Part shown: in pieces, positions 7,165 through 12,256 of the stretch | Layout of the letters: each line of letters starts with the position of its first letter | Numbering within the stretch: position 1 is the stretch's first letter | DNA from: CAZIOI01 sp964540855 | GTDB lineage: Bacteria; Patescibacteriota; UBA1384; DTJR01 | NCBI GenBank assembly: GCA_964540855.1 | Contig: CAZIOI010000012.1 | Location: 1-15,069 of the forward strand | Reading direction: 5' to 3' | Length of the DNA: 15,069 nucleotides | Translations under genes and position numbers: made by a program | The notes under the pieces: model-generated | Told to the model about the DNA's origin: nothing | Database searches by the model: none | Seen by the model: the letters and a program-made list of their open reading frames with translations, nothing else

Positions 7165-7455
7165 TGGTGCCGAGTGGAAGAGTCGAACTTCCGACGCCAG
7201 GATTTTCCATCTGGTTGGACTATCTCATCACCCTTTATTTATGATAAAGGGGCTGGGCGCTAATGCAGGATTATCGTTGGGGCTCACCTGCTAGTCTCTA
7301 CACCTTCCCCAAAACCTAATCTTTCGATTATCCCTTTGGGACTTGGCTCGGGATTGGCTTATTGCTTTCCCCGAATTCACCCAGTTTTCATTTCCGCCTT
7401 ACGGCGAAACGGACCGAAAATTCAGTCCTGCGCTCTACCGCTGAGCTAACTCGGC
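7165..7455 (-). tRNA. tRNA-Phe (anticodon GAA) interrupted by a group I intron
   Basis: On the minus strand the 5' exon (7455-7424, 32 nt) and 3' exon (7207-7165, 43 nt) join into a 75-nt tRNA: acceptor GCCGAGT/ACTCGGC, discriminator A, encoded CCA, D arm GCTC/GAGC, anticodon arm CAGGA-CTGAAAA-TCCTG (anticodon GAA), and T arm GGAAG/CTTCC with loop TTCGACT. The exons are separated by 216 nt after U33 in the anticodon loop. Without splicing the anticodon loop cannot form, so intron removal is required for a functional tRNA-Phe. It lies 215 nt downstream of tRNA-Val. Confidence 0.93.
7208..7423 (-). ncRNA. Group I self-splicing intron in tRNA-Phe anticodon loop
   Basis: The 5' exon end GGACU pairs with the internal guide GGUCC found 9 nt into the intron, forming P1 with the required U-G wobble at the splice site; the last intron base is G (7208). 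P7 is visible as GACTA (7292-7296) and TAGTC (7218-7222) in their usual settings (GTAGAGACTA and GATAGTCC). P4 pairs TCGGG with CCCGA, P2 is TTTCGCC with GGCG(G)AAA, and a hairpin with a GAAA tetraloop is at 7317-7330. The stretches GAATTCGGGGAAAG and CCAATCCCGAGCCAAG recall the IC3 introns of cyanobacterial tRNA-Leu(UAA). No open reading frame fits inside, so it does not encode its own endonuclease. The exact splice register is inferred from P1 and the terminal G. Confidence 0.9.
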
Positions 7456-7670
7456 ACAAATATTGCTACTATGCTGTCAATGATCTTTTTGCCAAGCACC
7501 ACTTACACACTAATTTGCGAAGCGGTCCGATGCCTGCCTGCCGCAAGATACACTGTCATAATACTACGCAGTAGATTTGACAGTAAATCTGAAGGTGGGA
7601 GCTAACTCGGCATACCTTAAAATGCACCATGAGGATATCATATTAGATACTTTTGATCAATTACACCTCT
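7456..7670. other. tRNA-Val to tRNA-Phe spacer with a 14-bp copy of the tRNA-Phe 5' end
   Basis: This 215-nt spacer has no gene. GAGCTAACTCGGCA at 7599-7612 repeats exactly the sequence at 7443-7456 that encodes the first 13 bases of tRNA-Phe plus one upstream base, in the same orientation. The remainder of a tRNA is absent. A 6-bp dyad AGATTT/AAATCT lies at 7573-7590 and a CCTGCCTGCC-rich stretch near 7530-7542. The partial tRNA may be a relic of duplication or of insertion at the tRNA 5' end. Confidence 0.65.
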
Positions 7671-7747
7671 TGGTGGGCGACAAGGGATTCGAACCCCTGA
7701 CCTACTCGGTGTAAACGAGTCGCTCTAACCAGCTGAGCTAGTCGCCC
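7671..7747 (-). tRNA. tRNA-Val (anticodon UAC)
   Basis: A 77-nt cloverleaf on the minus strand with acceptor GGGCGAC/GTCGCCC, discriminator A and encoded CCA. The anticodon arm is ACTCG-TTTACAC-CGAGT, giving UAC, and the T arm is AGGGG-TTCGAAT-CCCTT. Its 5' end is one base from the CCA of tRNA-Leu(GAG), so the two are cut from one precursor. Confidence 0.97.
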
Positions 7748-7748
7748 T

Positions 7749-7836
7749 TGGTGCCGAGGACAGGACTTGAACCTGCAAGCCCTTGCGGGCACTACCACCT
7801 CAAGGTAGCGAGTTTACCAAATTTCTCCACCTCGGC
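7749..7836 (-). tRNA. tRNA-Leu (anticodon GAG)
   Basis: An 88-nt class II tRNA on the minus strand: acceptor GCCGAGG/CCTCGGC, discriminator A, encoded CCA; anticodon arm CTACC-TTGAGGT-GGTAG, anticodon GAG at plus 7799-7801; long variable arm with GCCC/GGGC pairing; T arm AGG-TTCAAGT-CCT. It is complete and has no intron. Its 5' half overlaps the last 15 codons, including the stop, of the upstream LAGLIDADG gene. Confidence 0.97.
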
Positions 7837-8445
7837 ATTTTCTACAAACATACAAAATTTCGTTCTTTTTCTGGAAAGAGATACAACATTTTTATCATAA
7901 TACATCTGTTTATACAATCCTATAGACGCTTTTTTTGCATACCTTAATCGTGCTACTCTGGAAAATTCTCCAATCTTGCCCTCTAGTCCAGAATATTTTT
8001 TAATTTGCTGCTGCAACCATTCCAAATGTTTAGGATTTTTTGCTAGGAAGGTGCAATAAATCATATAGCTATTTTTCCATCTTAGATCGCTATATGCATA
8101 AACAGACCCATCACCATCAAAATGTCCTCTCAAAAAATCGAAAAAAAATTTCTTAGGGATATCTAATTCGCCGATACTTTTCGTTTTTTGCTGCCTAAAT
8201 CCTATGTTCAGTAACCACCTATAAAATCTTACATCTCCAAATTGTATACGACCACACCTACCACTACGTCCATCATTTTTTGAACTGATTTTCGAATCTA
8301 GATTTAAACACTTTTTTAAATTCTTAAGCTGTTCTTCGTCTTTTGAAGTCAACTCAAGATGCCTTTTATCGATCGACAAATATCCATCCGTTGCCAAAAG
8401 ACCAACAGCATAAGCCATATCATTAGACCAGTCCAGATTAATCAT
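7792..8445 (-). CDS. LAGLIDADG homing endonuclease overlapping tRNA-Leu(GAG)
   Basis: The 217-residue protein has two LAGLIDADG helices: 'YAVGLLATDGYL' (12-23) and 'FLRGHFDGDGSVY' (104-116), each ending in the acidic residue that binds catalytic metal (D20; D111 or D113 in the second). Between and after them are the beta-rich DNA-binding saddles. This is the monomeric two-motif form, which usually cuts a long asymmetric site. The family's C-terminus would normally end near 'LSRKRTKFCMFV' (190-201). Here the frame continues into the tRNA from its first base, so residues 204-217 are read from tRNA sequence and the TAG stop lies in the 3' strand of the anticodon stem. The ATG at 8445 lacks a Shine-Dalgarno; a TATAAT box ends 6 nt upstream, which suggests a leaderless message. 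The gene is free-standing, not within an intron. Confidence 0.9.
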   Translation of the reverse strand: MINLDWSNDMAYAVGLLATDGYLSIDKRHLELTSKDEEQLKNLKKCLNLDSKISSKNDGRSGRCGRIQFGDVRFYRWLLNIGFRQQKTKSIGELDIPKKFFFDFLRGHFDGDGSVYAYSDLRWKNSYMIYCTFLAKNPKHLEWLQQQIKKYSGLEGKIGEFSRVARLRYAKKASIGLYKQMYYDKNVVSLSRKRTKFCMFVENAEVEKFGKLATLRW

Positions 8446-8451
8446 AATCTC

Positions 8452-8457
8452 ATTATA
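8452..8457 (-). promoter_or_regulatory. -10 box placing the transcript start at the LAGLIDADG start codon
   Basis: A perfect TATAAT (rc of 8452-8457) ends 6 nt before the ATG at 8445, so transcription should start at or next to the A of the ATG. The -35 region (around 8475-8480, TTTTAT) is weak. Around it TATAG/CTATA and ATCA/TGAT form an imperfect dyad at about 8454-8476, which could be an operator. Confidence 0.55.
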
Positions 8458-8501
8458 GACATCATTAGTGATCTATAAAAGATACTCGATTCAGCCCTAT
8501 A

Positions 8502-9338
8502 TCAACCTCCCCACTCCTTGATAGCCCTCTGATAAATCTCGGGAGTACCGACATCAAACCATTTCCCTTCAAAAATATAGCCCTTGATCTTGTTTTGAAA
8601 TATTAATTTTCCAATAACATCGCGTTCGATCGTGAAATTACTTTTATTTGGCAAATAATCGGATATCGAAGGATCAACTATATGAACGCCCGCACTCACC
8701 AAATGCGACATAGAACGGGTCTTCCTGGGCTTCTCATTGTATTCAACAATATCATTGCCATGCATCCTTACTACTCCATAATCTGTTGGATTGGAAATTG
8801 ACGTTAGGGCTACAGTTAGAATCGACGATTCTTCCAAATGAAATTCTATAAAATCATTCAGATCTATATCAATCAACACATCACCCCAAATTAAAAGAAA
8901 TGGTTCTGTGCCCATAACCGGCAGAGCATTTTTTATCGCGCCTCCGGTTCCACAGCTCTTTTTTTCCTCGAGATAATTTATTCTTACGCCAAATTTTGAG
9001 CCGTCGCCAAAATGATCCTTAACCTTTTCGCCCAAATGACCGATAGCGACATAAATGTCCCTTACATCATGCGACCTTAAAAGTTCGATTATATGCTCCA
9101 AAATCGGTCTGCCCTTAACGGGTAGCATGGTTTTTGGTAATTCATAAGTGAACGGGCGCATTTTCACACCTTCGCCGCCGGCCAAGATCAAAGCCTTTTT
9201 GATCTTTAGCTTAAAGTGCGAGGCTACAATGTACTCTAGGGCATGCGATCGGTTCCTGATTTTTGTTCCATCAACCAGCGAATCGACTCTGTCGATAAGG
9301 TCTTTTCGCATCGTGATCGTGAAAGGCTTTCTTTCCAT
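8502..9338 (-). CDS. Ribbon-helix-helix / sugar-1-phosphate nucleotidyltransferase fusion
   Basis: The protein has 278 residues in two parts. Residues about 5-44 ('FTITMRKDLIDRVDSLVDG' through 'SHALEYIVASHF') fit a ribbon-helix-helix DNA-binding fold: a short strand followed by two helices. Residues 48-275 are a nucleotidyltransferase of the RfbA/ManC/HddC type, with 'LAGGEGVKMRPFT' (52-64), 'LPKTMLPVKGRPILEH' (67-82), 'CGTGGAIKNA' (129-138), 'WGD' (151-153, metal-binding D153), 'NEKPR' (201-205) and 'WFDVGTPE' (260-267). The usual GGxGTRLxP is altered to GGEGVKMRP, with K59 in place of the arginine. It should couple a sugar-1-phosphate to an NTP. The ATG begins directly after the stop of the SIS gene, so translation is coupled. 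It is last in the kinase-isomerase-transferase operon. Sugar and nucleotide specificity are unknown. Confidence 0.9.
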   Translation of the reverse strand: MERKPFTITMRKDLIDRVDSLVDGTKIRNRSHALEYIVASHFKLKIKKALILAGGEGVKMRPFTYELPKTMLPVKGRPILEHIIELLRSHDVRDIYVAIGHLGEKVKDHFGDGSKFGVRINYLEEKKSCGTGGAIKNALPVMGTEPFLLIWGDVLIDIDLNDFIEFHLEESSILTVALTSISNPTDYGVVRMHGNDIVEYNEKPRKTRSMSHLVSAGVHIVDPSISDYLPNKSNFTIERDVIGKLIFQNKIKGYIFEGKWFDVGTPEIYQRAIKEWGG

Positions 9339-10322
9339 CTATATACTGACACCTACTTTAGAAATCTTGTCGCCCTTATCTAGGGAATATCCCTTGATTA
9401 GAGCGAATCTGGTTAAAATATTCCAGAAATATGCCAAAATGCAATATGGTCTGTAACCCGAAACAAGATTAATCTTGGGGTTAAAGTCGGCGAAATCACA
9501 ATCTTCGCCTACTGCTACAAAATAGCAGCCTGTTTTTTGCTTCATTTGCTCAAAGCGATCCATATAATCAGCATATCTATTGGCAAAAAGTAGAAAAACC
9601 ACATCGCCCCTTTCAATCACTTCTTCAGTTCCATGCAATATCTGAGTTCCCGGAACAAATTTGGATTTCTTTTTCGCAAGCTCAGAAAATTTCAATGCCA
9701 CCTCCTCACCGATTCCGCAGCTTCCTCCGGCAAAATAAACTGTTCTGGCACCGGAGATTAAAACCAAAAGCTTATTGTCTACTTCGATATCTTTGTTTTC
9801 GCGCATAGCTTGGGCAACTTTTTGAAGCTCGTCCTTGTCCGACAAACTTTTTCCATCCGCAATCCTGACAAGCGATTCGCAGATTATTGACTGCTCGATT
9901 ATAGACTTTGTGGCCGCAACAGCTTTTTCCTTACCGGATTTTAGCTCATAAGTTTCTCCGGCAACTCGAGCTAAATCACTTTTTTTGTCCGATGTGACAG
10001 CAAAAATATTGTTTTTAGTAAAACCCTCCGCCAACGAAATAACTTCTCTCGTCCGACCGGAATTGCTAATCAAAAGCAAGCTCTCAAAATTATTTTTTTT
10101 AATCGCATACCCTTCGCTGGCAAGGGTAAATTTTATTTTTGAACTCGTTTGAGGATTAGACATAAGCGACTGCGCTCGACCCGACGGCAAATAGTAGCTG
10201 GAGCCCATCGCTCCAACCAAGACAGGTAGTTTAATTTTTGCTAAAAATTTTTCAATTTTTTCTCGGTCAAAATTATTCAAAAAATCGATTGCTGATTCAA
10301 TTTCTGTTTCTAGGTTTGTCAT
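9339..10322 (-). CDS. Double-SIS-domain sugar-phosphate isomerase (GlmS-isomerase-like)
   Basis: I chose the ATG at 10322 because GGAGGTG lies 6 nt upstream; the longer frame to 10388 has no ribosome-binding site. The 327-residue protein has two SIS domains (about 30-150 and 185-315). 'GAMGSSYY' (37-44) and 'SNSGRTREV' (87-95) correspond to the GTS and SQSGET phosphate loops of GlmS; 'GKEKAVAATKSIIEQ' (130-144) corresponds to its GVASTKAFT segment; 'GGSCGIGEEVALKFSELAKK' (199-218) and 'LHGTEEVIERGDVV' (229-242) match the second domain. The tail 'GYSLDKGDKISKV' resembles the ending of ammonia-independent SIS isomerases and deglycases. There is no glutaminase domain, so it is not a full GlmS. 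It probably interconverts an aldose and ketose phosphate. It lies between the GHMP kinase and the nucleotidyltransferase. Confidence 0.88.
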   Translation of the reverse strand: MTNLETEIESAIDFLNNFDREKIEKFLAKIKLPVLVGAMGSSYYLPSGRAQSLMSNPQTSSKIKFTLASEGYAIKKNNFESLLLISNSGRTREVISLAEGFTKNNIFAVTSDKKSDLARVAGETYELKSGKEKAVAATKSIIEQSIICESLVRIADGKSLSDKDELQKVAQAMRENKDIEVDNKLLVLISGARTVYFAGGSCGIGEEVALKFSELAKKKSKFVPGTQILHGTEEVIERGDVVFLLFANRYADYMDRFEQMKQKTGCYFVAVGEDCDFADFNPKINLVSGYRPYCILAYFWNILTRFALIKGYSLDKGDKISKVGVSI

Positions 10323-10349
10323 ACACCTCCAACAATTAAACCATTTTTC

Positions 10350-10366
10350 ATATGATATCATCATAT
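10350..10366. promoter_or_regulatory. 17-bp dyad upstream of the SIS gene (candidate operator)
   Basis: ATATGAT-ATC-ATCATAT (10350-10366) is a perfect 7-bp inverted repeat with a 3-bp centre, 27 nt upstream of the SIS start codon. It lies beside AT-rich sequence that could serve as a -10 region on the minus strand. Its symmetry suits a dimeric DNA-binding protein such as the ribbon-helix-helix domain encoded in the same operon; that link is an inference. Confidence 0.5.
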
Positions 10367-10393
10367 AATACATAATACCAACCTTCACAGGGA

Positions 10394-10407
10394 CATTAAG
10401 CTTAATG
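10394..10407. promoter_or_regulatory. 14-bp perfect palindrome between GHMP kinase and SIS genes
   Basis: CATTAAGCTTAATG (10394-10407) is a perfect palindrome with no spacer, 13 nt after the kinase stop codon. Together with the dyad at 10350-10366 it makes this 98-nt spacer unusually rich in symmetry. It may be an operator; a terminator is unlikely, since the stem has few G-C pairs and no T-run. Confidence 0.45.
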
Positions 10408-10420
10408 CGCGGTTGTCTGG

Positions 10421-11983
10421 TTAGCTCGAGATACTTCTTACAATAGCGATATCAGCCGGTAGAGTTTTTAAAGACAAACTGAAATTCTCAAAACTAGTTC
10501 CCGATATTTCAAATTTAAACCCCAAATATTTTTCCATGGGCGAAATAATTTTACTTTGCAGGTCGAATCTGCTTGCGGCATAGGTTTTGGGTAATTGATC
10601 ATTGTCAAGCGACCAGTTTTTGCTTTGGTACAGTTTCTCGAATATTTGGCAAGCTGCTTTTTGACTTGGTATCTTTTTTGAATCAGCTTTTTCGCCATGT
10701 AGAAATATTTTATTATCAATAAGATCAATGACGAGGGAGGATTTGACATTTTTGTCTTTGGACACTTTAAACGTTTTTTGACCTTTTTGTATCGACTCTA
10801 TCTCAAACATGTCGCTGCCAACAAATTCGCTATATGAACCTGCTGTTATATCTTGTTCAATTTTTACTGATCCCTGTTCAAATCCGTCCTTCCAGCTAAC
10901 ATAATCAACAGAAACACCCAAAATTTTAGCCACGTCAAATATTGCATCTCTATATTGTCCAAATGGCATAGCAAAGAGCACTTCTCCGCCACGACCGACT
11001 CCGGTTATCTTGCAACCGGAGCCCATAGCATTTTGTGTCAAACTAGAAGTTTTGTGAATTGAAGCATAAATCTTGTCAACTGCCGGAGTCGAAATATCTA
11101 CAAAATGGAGAAGATTCTGGTATTGATTAAGACTGCTAAAAAATTGCTTGAGAGTTTCGCTGGAATTTCCTTTGCGAAACAGCTCTTTCATAAGCAAAAG
11201 TGTTTTTGTACTAACCTGCTCCAACATTCCCAGATACGAATCCCAGAAAGGCATTGTTTTGTAACCAGCAATTTTCTCAACCTCGCCCTGATTAACAATC
11301 GACTCTTTTTTGAGCTCTTCGGCAGACGCGATGACGGAACCTCCTTGGACAAGATTACCGGAAAAAATAAGCCCAAAGTCAAATGACCAAGCAGCGTTTT
11401 GATTTATCTTGAAAATTTCGTCTAGTCCCTTGGCCCATGGTTTACCGTTTTTTGAGCTCACAACAATCGGGAGCGCGGATTCACACAACGCGCAAAGAGC
11501 AGTTGCAGCAGAGCTTCGACCGCGCTGAATTTTTTTGACTAATCTACAGGCAAAATCAGATTTTCTTGCCTTATCATCATAAATTAAACCGGAAATGGCC
11601 GCAGACATTGCCCCCAATCCCCCAAGTGATAGCCCCAAAACAAGCTCGCTGAAAAATCTTATTTTATAACCTTTAAAAACCTCTGCCAGCTCATCGTACA
11701 GGTTAGAAATTATGTAATCATCGAGAATAATTTTCTTAAAACTATTTGCCGACGGGCTGTAGGCAAAAAATTCTTCCTCTATTTCGAATTTATTATCGTC
11801 AATTTTCTCCAGACCGACATAAAATCTCAGAGGAATTTTCGAGCAAATAGATATTCCACCGTAAAAATTCGAAAAATCACCTGACCAAATAAAGCTGTGC
11901 GGCGCAGAAGCGACGCGAAAACAGCCGGAAAAAAAATCCTCATATTTTTTACGAAACTGCTTTTTTAGATTTTTAGAATTCAT
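10421..11983 (-). CDS. GHMP-family sugar kinase with winged-helix-like C-terminal domain
   Basis: From the ATG at 11983 the protein has 520 residues. The GHMP motifs are present in order: 'APHSFIWSGDFSNFYGG' (27-43, substrate side), 'LGLSLGGLGAMSAA' (116-129, the glycine/serine-rich ATP loop, usually PxxxGLGSSAA) and 'SGCKITGVGRGGEVLFAM' (322-339, motif 3). The kinase should use ATP to phosphorylate a sugar or mevalonate-like alcohol; operon partners (isomerase, nucleotidyltransferase) favour a sugar. After about residue 415 a further domain follows, 'VIDLIDNKIFLHGEKAD' (418-434), a helix, then 'RFDLQSKIISPMEKYLG' (472-488). This strand-turn-strand, helix, helix, hairpin order resembles the OmpR/SARP winged helix. 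AGGAGG is present but 23 nt upstream of the ATG. A longer frame reaching tRNA-Leu is an artefact. Confidence 0.85.
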   Translation of the reverse strand: MNSKNLKKQFRKKYEDFFSGCFRVASAPHSFIWSGDFSNFYGGISICSKIPLRFYVGLEKIDDNKFEIEEEFFAYSPSANSFKKIILDDYIISNLYDELAEVFKGYKIRFFSELVLGLSLGGLGAMSAAISGLIYDDKARKSDFACRLVKKIQRGRSSAATALCALCESALPIVVSSKNGKPWAKGLDEIFKINQNAAWSFDFGLIFSGNLVQGGSVIASAEELKKESIVNQGEVEKIAGYKTMPFWDSYLGMLEQVSTKTLLLMKELFRKGNSSETLKQFFSSLNQYQNLLHFVDISTPAVDKIYASIHKTSSLTQNAMGSGCKITGVGRGGEVLFAMPFGQYRDAIFDVAKILGVSVDYVSWKDGFEQGSVKIEQDITAGSYSEFVGSDMFEIESIQKGQKTFKVSKDKNVKSSLVIDLIDNKIFLHGEKADSKKIPSQKAACQIFEKLYQSKNWSLDNDQLPKTYAASRFDLQSKIISPMEKYLGFKFEISGTSFENFSLSLKTLPADIAIVRSISS

Positions 11984-12125
11984 AAATGGTGCCGAAGTGA
12001 GACGCTCCTCCTGTACACGTCTTACAATCCCGCGTAGCCCAGCGAAGCTCGATAGAGCGAAGTTGGGCGAGTGGGGGTGGCTGAAAGCCATGAGCGAGAT
12101 CCGCCAACCAGCGGAGCGAGTCGAA
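11984..12125 (-). repeat. Hairpin-rich spacer between tRNA-Leu(CAG) and the GHMP kinase
   Basis: This 142-nt spacer contains several hairpins separated by GAGCGAG-like words: AGACG/CGTCT at 12000-12004 and 12018-12022, whose loop holds the AGGAGG ribosome-binding sequence; GCCCAG...TTGGGC with an inner GCTC-GATA-GAGC (about 12038-12068); TGGCT-GAA-AGCCA (12078-12090); and CCGC/GCGG (12101-12114). It is more GC-rich than the flanking coding sequence. It may be a dispersed palindromic repeat inserted after the tRNA or a structured mRNA leader. Confidence 0.6.
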
Positions 12126-12212
12126 TGGTGCCCCGGGGGAGAGTCGAACTCCCACGCCATTGCTGACACATGAACCTGAATCATGCCTGTCTACCAATTC
12201 CAGCACCAGGGC
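12126..12212 (-). tRNA. tRNA-Leu (anticodon CAG)
   Basis: An 87-nt class II tRNA on the minus strand with acceptor GCCCTGG/CCGGGGC (one G-U pair), discriminator A and encoded CCA. The anticodon arm is CATGA-TTCAGGT-TCATG, giving CAG. The T arm is GGGAG-TTCGACT-CTCCC. It lies 44 nt downstream of the solute-binding-protein gene and upstream of the GHMP kinase on the same strand. Confidence 0.97.
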
Positions 12213-12224
12213 TTTACAGAAGTG

Positions 12225-12253
12225 ATCTTACTAGATTTATCGTCCCGTGTCGA
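12225..12253 (-). promoter_or_regulatory. Candidate promoter for tRNA-Leu(CAG)
   Basis: TCGACA (rc of 12248-12253) and TAAGAT (rc of 12225-12230) are separated by exactly 17 nt and would start transcription about 5 nt before the mature tRNA 5' end. The -35 box overlaps the region at the end of the upstream gene. The match to consensus is moderate. Confidence 0.5.
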
Positions 12254-12256
12254 TAT

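Noticed and set aside
7362..7574. Open frame opposite the intron and tRNA-Phe
   Set aside because: It covers conserved RNA structure on the other strand and shows no protein motif.
10323..10388. N-terminal extension of the SIS protein
   Set aside because: It lacks a ribosome-binding site and crosses the dyad region, whereas GGAGGTG precedes the ATG at 10322.
11984..12184. 67-residue N-terminal extension of the GHMP kinase frame
   Set aside because: It reads through the hairpin spacer and tRNA-Leu(CAG), and the kinase fold begins properly after the ATG at 11983.
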